Made by a program: the position numbers and the translations under genes. A stretch of 64,000 nucleotides of DNA from Flavobacteriales bacterium (GTDB taxonomy: Bacteria; Bacteroidota; Bacteroidia; Flavobacteriales_F; PHOS-HE28), in assembly GCA_016703105.1 (NCBI GenBank), contig JADJCS010000007.1:186001-250000 (forward strand), written 5' to 3'. The notes beneath the pieces are model-generated. The model was not told where the DNA came from. It saw only the letters and a program-made list of their open reading frames with translations, and did not search any database. Every line of letters starts with the position of its first letter. The first letter of the stretch is position 1. Shown piece by piece: positions 9,915 to 17,927 of the stretch.

Positions 9915-10448
9915 TCACATGGTCTTCCGCATTCGCTTCGGCCCGTACCAGAGCCAGAAGCCAGTGATCGTGAAGGTCACCAATGCCGTACCCATGACGC
10001 TCGTGTAGACGAGTTTGAACCATTCGCCTTTGATGCCGAAGAGATGGTCCACGATGGAACCGTCATGCACATTCTCGATGAAGTCCGATCGGCGCCGTTC
10101 AATATGCAAAAGCTCTCCGGTTGTGGCATCCAACTGGATCCCCCAGAAGTGATCGAGGAAGACGAACTTGACCATTCCCTTCTCTGGCCGCACATCGATG
10201 CGCTCAAGATCGAGGGCGAGCGTGGAAGAGATCGAATCATGCAATATGCGGCAAGCGTTCCGGTGCAGGCTGGTGATCGGCAACCAGTTGGCCATATCTG
10301 TGGAGGCGCCTGTGTAGGACTTCGGTAGGATAATGCCGTTGCTATGTTTCTTCCAACCCAACAGAAGACCGGTGCCAGCGACCACGAAAAAGAAAGCGAA
10401 GAGGCACGCGCCGGTGATGCGGTGGACCTTGCGAAAGGTCCGCAACAC
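9915..10448 (-). CDS. PepSY-domain membrane protein
   Basis: From a GTG at 10448 the product has about 177 residues: a basic start (RTFRKVHRITGA), one transmembrane helix (ACLFAFFFVVAGTGLLLGW), a periplasmic part with the PepSY-type strand pair WGIQLDATTGELL, HDGSIVDHLFG, and a second helix (SVMGTALVTFTITGFWLWYGP) followed by a basic end. This is the compact form of PepSY-associated TM proteins, often found beside siderophore or haem receptors, where larger relatives act in reductive iron release. It sits between two TonB-dependent receptors, which supports an uptake role. The start is uncertain: no in-frame ATG lies between the upstream receptor stop and the first helix. Confidence 0.7.
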   Translation of the reverse strand: MLRTFRKVHRITGACLFAFFFVVAGTGLLLGWKKHSNGIILPKSYTGASTDMANWLPITSLHRNACRILHDSISSTLALDLERIDVRPEKGMVKFVFLDHFWGIQLDATTGELLHIERRRSDFIENVHDGSIVDHLFGIKGEWFKLVYTSVMGTALVTFTITGFWLWYGPKRMRKTM

Positions 10449-10540
10449 ACGCGCCTGGCGCCTCCTGGGGGTCTGAACATCAGGGTGAGAGGGTCGGTGG
10501 GGGCCGCAGAGCCCCACCTCGATCCGCCTGGGTCTCGTGA

Positions 10541-12954
10541 TCAGAACGAAGCGCGCAATGCCAGTAGGAAGTTGCGTCCCGGCGCCGTGATACCGGATGA
10601 GTATGGCCGGTAGCGCTGGTCGGTGATGTTTTCCACGCCGGCCGTCACTTGCAAGGCCTTCACGATCTGATAGCTCCCCTTGAAGTTGAGGGTGTACCAA
10701 CTAGGCGCATAGGGATCACCGTTGTCATCCAAGGCATAGATCGGCGTCTTGGCCTGCTCGCTGGGTGCCAGGTCATCAAAGGTGAATCCCGCGCTGAAGT
10801 CCGCGTACAGCCTGAGCCGGATCTTCTTGCGTTCCCAACTAAGCCCTGCGCTGCCGAACGCGGGCGGGCAGTGCCGGAGGGGAACGTCGATGATGTTATC
10901 GTCATCCTGCTCCACGCCATCCTGCCAGTTGTAACGTGCATCGAGCCCGATACCAAGCCCAAGTTTCGCGTCCACGGCGATCAAGAAACCCAGCACGGTA
11001 GCCTGCGCGGCGTTCTGGATCGCATCCACTCGGCTCAACTCACCATCGTACATGATGCTGTCCTGCCCATTGAGTTCGTAGGGACGCCGGACCATTGCGT
11101 TGTCCAGCAGGATGTAGTACCCGTTCGCACGCAACCGCACGCGATCCCAAGCACCTTCTCGATGCCGATCTCGGCGGTATAGGCATACTCCGGTCCGAGT
11201 TCCGGGTTCGGTACGATCACCGCGCCCGGTTCACTGTCGAACACCTTGCCGATGTCATCGATGTTGGGCGAACGGAAACCCGTGCTCAGATCCAGCGAGA
11301 ATTTCCAAGCCGTTCCAGGGCGATAGGCCAGGCCAAGGTTCCCGGTGAGCGCATTGTTGTTCAAGCTCGTCGCGGTAACGGGATAGGGGAACAACGAGGT
11401 GTCGAACGCGCACTTCAGCGCCGACCAATTGAAACGCGCACCGCCGGATAGGGTGAACCGCTCACTGGGATCGCGCATGGCGCCGACGTAGACCGAGCCC
11501 GTATTCCAAGAGGAACCATCGGGATAGCGGGAATTGATGACCTCGAACTCGCCGTTCTCCTGATCCACGCGTTGCCGGGTGGACCCTACGTCGTTGGTGA
11601 CGAACTCGGCTCCATAGAGCAATTGCGTGCGAGCCCCAGGTCCTTCTGCAGGTCGAGATTGCCCCAGATGCCGGATACCTGTTCCGCCTGCGTGCGGAGC
11701 CGTGAGTTCCCGAAATTCCGATCGTTCCGGCTCTCCTCATAGTCCTGGTAAGCGACGGTGAGGCGTGCCGTGCTCCATGGACCACGCTTGGCCTGATGCT
11801 GAATACGCAAGCTGCCCATCAGCCAGTCCTGCGGTCCATAATACCACTCAGCGGAGCGCGGAGCGTCGTTGCGCAGTTCGATGAGCCTGTCGTAGCGCGG
11901 CACATCACTGGTCGTGCTGTAGTAGAAGTTCGCCCCGATCTCCAGCGATGCGACTGGGCGATAGGCGAGCTTGCCCATGAAGTTCATGTTGTCATAGGCG
12001 CTTCCCACTTGGAGTTCGGGATCGCTATTGATCACCATGCTATCCGCACCATTGATCACCTCGGAATACCAGGGGCGCAGATAATCGTCGGGGCCTTGTG
12101 TGCCCATGCGTAGATCCCCGAACCGAGTGAAGGAGGCGCTACCCACGAAGGCGAGTTTGCGTCCACCAAGGCCGAGGTCGAGATGCCCTCCGTACTCGCT
12201 CGCAGCGGAACCATATCGTGCTGCGGCTCCTCCTCGGAACAACAGCGTGCTGTCCGCACTGAACTTGGGGCTCAAAAGGTGAAAGTCCATGACTCCACCG
12301 ATGGCATCGCTTCCGTAGGTCATGGCCCCCGGGCCATGGATCACTTCGGCCCGTTCCAGTGCGTACGGATCGGCGCTGATCACGTTCTGCAGGTTCCCTG
12401 CCCGGTAGATGGCGTTGTTCATACGCACCCCGTCGACCACGATCAGCACACGGTTGGCCGCGAAGCCTCGAAGCATAGGACTGCCTCCACCCAATTGGCT
12501 TTTCTGCATGAAAACCTCTCCGGTCTGTTGGAGCATATCGGCCGCGGTGCCGGGGTTGTTGAACACGATATCGCGCGGCTTGATCACAGTGATCTGATCG
12601 GGCACACGGTCCGCTTCTTGTTCCCAACGGTTGGCGCTGATGACCACTTCGTTCAATGGGAACGCCGCAGCGGTAAGCACGATGCGGTTCTCGCTCTTGG
12701 CCAAGTCGCCAAAGGCCACGGTGTTGGGCCCATAACCGAGCAGGTGGAGATGCAGACTATCCGAGCCCGCGAGGGATGCGATGGAGGCGCGACCGCGTAC
12801 ATCCGTCAGCACAGGGGCATTCGCATCGGCTCCTGTAATGGAGACCCCTCCAGGGGTCGGTCCGTATCCTGATCGACCACGGTTATGGTCTTGCGCATTG
12901 AGACGCCACCGCAGCGAACGTCAATAGGACGATGATGGTCCTTGATGTGATCAT
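10541..12954 (-). pseudogene. TonB-dependent receptor, haem-receptor-like, four frameshifts
   Basis: This is a paralogue of the receptor at 7390-9828, about 800 codons read from ATG 12954 (signal MITSRTIIVLLTFAAVAS). The reading frame changes near 12893 (one C missing before AGACC), at a C run 12845-12848 (one missing), at 11634-11637 (one missing) and near 11154 (one missing); repairing these gives a continuous receptor. Visible parts: regulatory domain start TITVVDQDTDRPLEG, plug with SPMLRGFAANRVLIVVDGVR, AIYRAGNLQNVISAD, and the end LRASF. All four defects are single lost C/G bases, which argues for sequence error rather than gene death. It heads the minus-strand block receptor - PepSY - receptor. 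Confidence 0.85.
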
Positions 12955-13066
12955 GTGAAAGGTGAAAGAATGGACCAAGGAAACCCACATCATGACCTCC
13001 CCTTAGGAGGACACGACATCGCCGCCCGACCTTGGTGAAAAGGCGGCTATGCAAGCAGATCGATGA

Positions 13067-13252
13067 TCAAGCCTTGGGCGGGGGCACCTGCACATTGCGG
13101 ACACCGCTCAACAGCGTGGCCCGTTCACAGGGATACCGAACGGACATCGGGGTTCGAACCGGAGAGAAGCTGAAGGGGGCTTCGTCGGGGACCGCTTTGC
13201 AGAACGCCAGGATGTGGCCGGTTTGCTGGCGCCCCATGCCCCGTGTACCCAT
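13067..13252 (-). CDS. Small hypothetical protein upstream of the receptor block
   Basis: The 390-base gap between the receptor start (12954) and the DUF3857-like gene (13345) holds only this 61-codon minus-strand frame. It has two Cys, a basic N-terminus and the ending NVQVPPPKA. Short proteins ending in a Pro-Pro motif are common next to TonB receptors in Bacteroidota, but the usual HYC and CC cysteine motifs are not seen here. If real, its N-terminus may be lost to another frameshift, because no signal peptide is present. I cannot assign a function. Confidence 0.25.
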   Translation of the reverse strand: MGTRGMGRQQTGHILAFCKAVPDEAPFSFSPVRTPMSVRYPCERATLLSGVRNVQVPPPKA

Positions 13253-13344
13253 CGCCAGGTCAGTGGGAAAGACGGCGCATGGCGCGCCAAGATAACAGGT
13301 CGACGTCGGTCCTTTTGGCGCTCGGAGGACAACGGCCGCTCTGT

Positions 13345-15540
13345 TCAGGGATCGGTCGGGTTTGCGGCCCGGATATCAAGCACCGCACGGGCAGCAGCGT
13401 GCCCGTGATCGAGAAGCCGCTCCAATTCAGCGGCACGCTCTATCGGTACGATCAAGTCGTTCACTTGGAGGGCTGACCGCAATAGGACCTGCCGTTCGTC
13501 GATCCGATCAAGGTTGCACCTGTACTGCGTACTTCCGCAGGTATCCACGCCGACAATGGCGGATCGAAGGTCCACATCCACGGGCCGGTCGAAACCCACC
13601 TGGATCGACAGTTCATCACGCTGCGCGAAATCCCAATGGAACGGAAGATCACGACCCGCCGCTCGAAACCCCTCGGGCAGGGCATGCTCCAGAAGACCCG
13701 AGAGATCGAGTTGCCAGGTATCCTCACCGGTGGCAGAGAGAGCCTGCGATAGATCGAGCTCCATCTCAATGGCCTGCCGGAAGGGCGGGTCGGTTTGCAG
13801 TGGGGCCATCCGCTGGTCGATCAACCGGGCATGGGGTGAATGGTCCGGCCGATGACCGTATGCGGGGAGCACTGTGCTATCCACTTCATTGAACAAGTAA
13901 CTGGCGCGCCCAAGTGTGCTGAACTGACCCATGAGGAGAACGCGCACGTGAACATGTACGGTGCGTTGCGCGAGGTCCACCTCCATATCGAAATGGACCT
14001 CACGCACATTCTCATATGGGGGTGCAATGGGCAGGTCGGTGAAAACCGGATGCACCGGCCCATCGCTCACAAGCAGCCCCAAGTTGTTCAACAACGCGGA
14101 TGTCCCTTGCCAATAGAAAGGGAACTCGTTCGCCATAAGACCCGACCGGGAACACTTGGGGTGCATCCACAGAAGGCCATCACCATCGCGCACCGCGAGG
14201 AGGAACTCGTTGCCCCAAAGCGGGGATATGTAGCGATCGTCCATTCGACCCACGCGCGCATCCAAGACGTAGGCCGAGGTGTAATCCACGAAATAGTGGT
14301 CGATGATCTTGGCATAGAGATCATACCGGCTGATGGCCCGTAAGCGGCTCTCGTTCACCTGGTCCCCCATCCGCGGTCGGCCCGTCCAGTGATCATTGTC
14401 GTACCAGGCATTGTCCGGTTCGAAAGTGAACCTTGTGGCGATCCGTTCGTGGATCCGTTCGATGCGCCGAGCGACCGGTTCTTGTCCCTGGCCAAGGGTT
14501 GTGGATCGTATGAAGTCCTTGAGCAGCTCGTTCTGATGATCGGGTACGTTCTTGCGCGCCACCTGCTTCCACCAGAGCGCCTTGTCCTCTCGCTCACGCA
14601 GCACATACATCCAATACGGCTGCTGAACAGGGATACCACTGAGGTGGTCACGTCGCCAGTAACGTGGGTCATCCGGTTCGAGGCGTACCACGATGTGGGG
14701 TAAAAGATCGGCCGGGCGTGCGTTCACTTCATCCATACAAGCGGGCAGATCCTCCATGTGCCAAGTGCATCGTATTTCATCGCCTTCCTCCTGGCGCTCG
14801 GTGGCAGGCCAACCCATGAGCACAAGGCCATGCTTGCGATGGTACACGATCTCGGTGCGCTGAGCCCTGATGGGCAGTGTCCCATGGAAGAAGACCCGCC
14901 AACTGGTAAGCCGGGACCAATTGTCCACCCAATAGCGTGCGCGCCATCCGTAGCTCCGCGGTGCGTTCAGATCGTACGGCACCATATATTTCCATCGGAA
15001 CTCGACCACGTCGCCCGTGCGGATCCCCGCTACATCGAGCAAGTAGCTCCATGCTTCTTCGTTCGTGATCGGGGTCCGCACCTTGGCGCGCTGCACGCTT
15101 CCCGTAACGTGAAGTTCCTCCCATGATCCGTCTGGGCGCACGACCCGGGCCGCGAAAAGATCCAACCGGACGTTGAACCAAAGGGGATGCGCCTGCCCGT
15201 TCGGATCCGCTGGACCTGAAAGTTGACGATCGGAAAGGGGATCCAAACTCTCTGGGACAGTGACATGCCCGAAGGCCCGGATGCTCGCCTGATCGGTGAA
15301 GCGTATTACCCTACGCCGCTCGAAGAACACACTGAGGAACTCCGGTTTGATATTGCGCAGGCGGATGGACAAGGCCTCGTCCAAGATCTCCGGACCAGCC
15401 GCTATGCCGACCGACCAGGACGGATCCCAGGCGGGATCCACACTCCAGTCATACTGCGCGCGGAGAATGGATAGATCTTGGGCCTCGATCGCGCTCATCA
15501 GCACGATCGCGAGGATGGCCGATGTGCAACGCGGGAACAC
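13345..15540 (-). CDS. DUF3857-like secreted protein with inactive transglutaminase-like core
   Basis: The product has 731 residues with a signal peptide (MFPRCTSAILAIVLMSAIEAQ). Residues about 60-290 look like the DUF3857 beta domain (VVRPDGSWEELHV, AWSYLLDVAGIRTGDVVEF, MVPYDLNAPRS). The central part (about 330-480) corresponds in position to the transglutaminase-like fold, but the place where the catalytic Cys usually sits in a (D)CKD motif reads SRYDLYAKIIDHYF, with no Cys. The C-terminal part resembles the beta-rich DUF3858-type tail. Related Bacteroidota proteins are periplasmic or surface-associated and of unknown role. It lies 3 bases downstream of der on the same strand, so may be read from the era-der transcript. 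The domain naming is by pattern and moderately sure. Confidence 0.55.
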   Translation of the reverse strand: MFPRCTSAILAIVLMSAIEAQDLSILRAQYDWSVDPAWDPSWSVGIAAGPEILDEALSIRLRNIKPEFLSVFFERRRVIRFTDQASIRAFGHVTVPESLDPLSDRQLSGPADPNGQAHPLWFNVRLDLFAARVVRPDGSWEELHVTGSVQRAKVRTPITNEEAWSYLLDVAGIRTGDVVEFRWKYMVPYDLNAPRSYGWRARYWVDNWSRLTSWRVFFHGTLPIRAQRTEIVYHRKHGLVLMGWPATERQEEGDEIRCTWHMEDLPACMDEVNARPADLLPHIVVRLEPDDPRYWRRDHLSGIPVQQPYWMYVLREREDKALWWKQVARKNVPDHQNELLKDFIRSTTLGQGQEPVARRIERIHERIATRFTFEPDNAWYDNDHWTGRPRMGDQVNESRLRAISRYDLYAKIIDHYFVDYTSAYVLDARVGRMDDRYISPLWGNEFLLAVRDGDGLLWMHPKCSRSGLMANEFPFYWQGTSALLNNLGLLVSDGPVHPVFTDLPIAPPYENVREVHFDMEVDLAQRTVHVHVRVLLMGQFSTLGRASYLFNEVDSTVLPAYGHRPDHSPHARLIDQRMAPLQTDPPFRQAIEMELDLSQALSATGEDTWQLDLSGLLEHALPEGFRAAGRDLPFHWDFAQRDELSIQVGFDRPVDVDLRSAIVGVDTCGSTQYRCNLDRIDERQVLLRSALQVNDLIVPIERAAELERLLDHGHAAARAVLDIRAANPTDP

Positions 15541-15543
15541 GAC

Positions 15544-16848
15544 CTACTTCTTTCTCATAAAGATACGGATGGGTACTCCAGTATACGGGAAGTGGTGGCG
15601 GATCTTGTTCTCTAAGAACCTCAGGTAAGGGCCCTTCACGTATTGCGGCAGGTTGCAGTAAAAAGCGAACGAGGGTACGACCGTAGGCAATTGGTTCACG
15701 AACTTGATACGGATCACCTTGCCCTTGTTCATGGGCGGCGGCAGCCGCTCGATCTCCGGGAGCATGATGTCGTTCAACTTCCGCGTGGGGATCTTCCGCC
15801 TGCGGGCCTCCCACACTTCCATGGCCTGCTCCATCACCTTGTGGATACGCTGCTTTTCCAGCACCGATGTGAACACGATGGGCACATCGTTGAAGGGAGC
15901 GAGCCGCGCGCGGATCTGGGCCTCGAACTCCTTGGCGCTGTTGGTCTCTTTCTGCACCAAGTCCCATTTGTTCACCACCACCACAAGGCCTTTGCCGTTC
16001 TTCTCGATCATGGAGAAGATGTGGAGGTCCTGTTGATGGACCCCTTCGGTGGCATCAATGAGCAGAAGGCACACATCGCTATCCTCGATGGCGCGGATGG
16101 AACGGATCACACTGTAGAACTCGATATCCTCATCCACGCGCTGGCGTTTGCGTATGCCTGCGGTGTCCAGAAGCACCACATCGAAGCCGAACACCGTGTA
16201 GCGCGTGTTGATCGGATCGCGCGTGGTGCCGGCGATCGGCGTCACGATATTCTGCACGCGGCCCAGTAACGCGTTAACGAGAGAGGATTTCCCTACGTTC
16301 GGGCGACCCACGATCGCGAGCTTCGGCACATCGGGCAGGGCCTCCTCACTGGGTTTGGTGAAGCTGGCTACAAGTGCATCCAGGAATTCGCCGGTACCCG
16401 CTCCGCTCTGTGCGCTGATGCAATAGACCTCGCCCATGCCGAGCGAATAGAGTTCAGCGGCGGCGTACTGCTTATCGTTCGTGTCCACCTTGTTGCCCAG
16501 CAGAAGCACCGGTTTACGCGCTTTGCGCAACATGCGGACGATGGCTTCGTCCAATGCGGTGAGGCCGGTCATTACATCCACCATGAAAAGGATGGAATCG
16601 GATTCATCGATGGCCAGTTCCACCTGACGACGGATCTCTTCCTCGAACACGTCATCACCACCGGGAACGTAGCCTCCCGTATCGATCACACTAAAGACGG
16701 TGCCGTTCCATTCGGCCTTGCCGTAGTGCCTGTCACGCGTGGTGCCGGCCGTGGGGTCCACGATGGCCTCCTGCCGTTCGGTGAGCCGGTTGAAGAGCGT
16801 ACTCTTTCCGACGTTCGGTCTTCCGACGATGGCGACGATGTTGCTCAT
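15544..16848 (-). CDS. der: Ribosome biogenesis GTPase Der (EngA)
   Basis: This 434-residue tandem GTPase is needed for 50S ribosomal subunit maturation. First G domain: GRPNVGKSTLF (residues 9-19), DTGG, NKVD. Second G domain: GRPNVGKSSLV, DTAGIRKR, NKWD. The C-terminal KH-like domain ends GVPIRIFMRKK. The start at 16848 (MSNIVAIVGRPNVGK) is preferred over an upstream ATG that would extend into era; its A is also the last base of the era stop (TGATG overlap), so the two genes are translationally coupled. Length and motifs are normal. Confidence 0.97.
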   Translation of the reverse strand: MSNIVAIVGRPNVGKSTLFNRLTERQEAIVDPTAGTTRDRHYGKAEWNGTVFSVIDTGGYVPGGDDVFEEEIRRQVELAIDESDSILFMVDVMTGLTALDEAIVRMLRKARKPVLLLGNKVDTNDKQYAAAELYSLGMGEVYCISAQSGAGTGEFLDALVASFTKPSEEALPDVPKLAIVGRPNVGKSSLVNALLGRVQNIVTPIAGTTRDPINTRYTVFGFDVVLLDTAGIRKRQRVDEDIEFYSVIRSIRAIEDSDVCLLLIDATEGVHQQDLHIFSMIEKNGKGLVVVVNKWDLVQKETNSAKEFEAQIRARLAPFNDVPIVFTSVLEKQRIHKVMEQAMEVWEARRRKIPTRKLNDIMLPEIERLPPPMNKGKVIRIKFVNQLPTVVPSFAFYCNLPQYVKGPYLRFLENKIRHHFPYTGVPIRIFMRKK

Positions 16849-17723
16849 CAGTATCCGTAGCGTTTCAATTTCGCGGCATCCTGGCGCCAATCAGGATCGA
16901 CTTTCACACGAAGATCGAGGAAGACCTGCACCCCGAGGAAGCGTTCGATCGCCTTGCGGGCCTCCGTACCCAACTTGCGCAAGGCGATGCCGCCGCGGCC
17001 GATCACTATCCCCTTCTGGCTTTCGCGCATCACGATCACATCGGCCTGGATGTGGGTGATCTTCTCCTTCTCCTCGAAGCTGTTCACCACCACCTCGGTG
17101 CTATAGGGGATCTCTTTCTGGTAATAGGCCAGGATCTTCTCCCGGATCATCTCGCTCACGAAGAAGCGCATGTTCCGATCGCTCAGTTCATCCTTCGGGA
17201 AATAGGCCGGGTGCTCCGGTAGTTGCTCGATGAGGTGTTGGCGCAACTCATCGACCCGGAACCCGTGCAGCGCGGAGATGGGCACGACCTTCGCGGCGGG
17301 CAAAGCCTTTTGCCAAAGCTCGAGGGACTCGAGCACGGCAGCCTCGTCGCCCCGGTCCATTTTGTTCACCAAGAGCAACAACGGGCCATTGAACCGCTGC
17401 GCACGCTGCAGGACATTCTCCGAGCGCTCAGGGCGTTGACCGAGTTCTACGAGCACCAGGAGGATGTCGGCGTCCTTGAGCGCACTGTCCACTGCATCCA
17501 TCATGCGTTCATGCATGGGATACTGCGGGTCAAGGATCCCCGGGGTGTCACTCAGGACCAATTGGTGGTCCTCCCCATTGAGAATACCCAGGATGCGGTG
17601 ACGTGTGGTCTGCGCCTTGGGATTGGTGATCACCAATTGTTCACCGAGCAGGGCGTTGAGCAGGGTGCTCTTGCCCACGTTCGGCTCACCAATGATGTTC
17701 ACGTATCCGGCTTTGTGCGCCAT
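16848..17723 (-). CDS. era: GTPase Era
   Basis: This 291-residue protein assembles the 30S subunit by binding the 3' end of 16S rRNA. The N-terminal G domain shows GEPNVGKSTLLNALLG (residues 12-27), DTPGI and NKMD. The C-terminal KH domain has VIGRGGIALRKLGTEARKAIERFLG. The first G motif reads GEPNVGK rather than GRPNVGK, a variant seen in Bacteroidota. It is the first of the coupled pair era-der, and a perfect 19-base palindrome lies 8 bases before its ATG. It follows the initiator tRNA on the same strand. Confidence 0.96.
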   Translation of the reverse strand: MAHKAGYVNIIGEPNVGKSTLLNALLGEQLVITNPKAQTTRHRILGILNGEDHQLVLSDTPGILDPQYPMHERMMDAVDSALKDADILLVLVELGQRPERSENVLQRAQRFNGPLLLLVNKMDRGDEAAVLESLELWQKALPAAKVVPISALHGFRVDELRQHLIEQLPEHPAYFPKDELSDRNMRFFVSEMIREKILAYYQKEIPYSTEVVVNSFEEKEKITHIQADVIVMRESQKGIVIGRGGIALRKLGTEARKAIERFLGVQVFLDLRVKVDPDWRQDAAKLKRYGY

Positions 17724-17730
17724 GGGTCGA

Positions 17731-17749
17731 TACCGCGAAGTTCGCGGTA
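17731..17749. promoter_or_regulatory. Palindrome upstream of era (TACCGCGAAGTTCGCGGTA)
   Basis: TACCGCGAA and TTCGCGGTA are exact inverted copies around a single G, 8 bases from the era start codon. In RNA it forms a 6-bp stem with a 7-base loop over the ribosome landing region; in DNA it could be an operator. Nothing else decides between these. Confidence 0.35.
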
Positions 17750-17774
17750 CTTGGGTCGGGGTGGTCGGGAACGC

Positions 17775-17800
17775 GAAGGCCCGGCTTGCACCGGGCCTTC
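17775..17800 (-). terminator. Hairpin after the initiator tRNA
   Basis: GAAGGCCCGG (17775-17784) and CCGGGCCTTC (17791-17800) form a perfect 10-bp stem with a 6-base loop, six bases beyond the tRNA 3' end on the minus strand. There is no U-tract after it, so it may be a processing or partial termination signal rather than a strong terminator. Confidence 0.5.
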
Positions 17801-17805
17801 CTTTG

Positions 17806-17878
17806 TAGCGGGGGTAGGACTCGAACCTACGGCCTTCGGGTTATGAGCCCGACGAGCTACCATCTGCTCCACCCCGCA
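17806..17878 (-). tRNA. Initiator tRNA-fMet (CAT)
   Basis: The 73-base minus-strand sequence folds as a tRNA with anticodon CAT in the loop CTCATAA. Two features mark it as the initiator: three G:C pairs at the end of the anticodon stem (GGG/CCC) and no Watson-Crick pair between positions 1 and 72 (T and T). The D arm contains GGAGCAG and the T loop TTCGAGT. CCA is not encoded. A TAnnTTTG promoter element lies 10 bases upstream, and a hairpin follows. Confidence 0.95.
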
Positions 17879-17887
17879 CTAGGGGGG

Positions 17888-17895
17888 CAAATGTA
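17888..17895 (-). promoter_or_regulatory. -7 promoter element (TACATTTG) of the initiator tRNA
   Basis: The minus strand reads TACATTTG, an exact TAnnTTTG match ending 9 bases before the first base of the tRNA, as expected for a Bacteroidota promoter. It lies in the short gap after the ABC-F gene. Confidence 0.6.
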
Positions 17896-17927
17896 GCAAT
17901 GATCGGGCGCCTCTCTGGGAATAAGTT

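Noticed and set aside
7390..12954. Phase-variable receptors controlled by poly-C tracts
   Set aside because: The runs are only four or five bases, too short for efficient slippage, and the same defect type occurs in non-surface genes.
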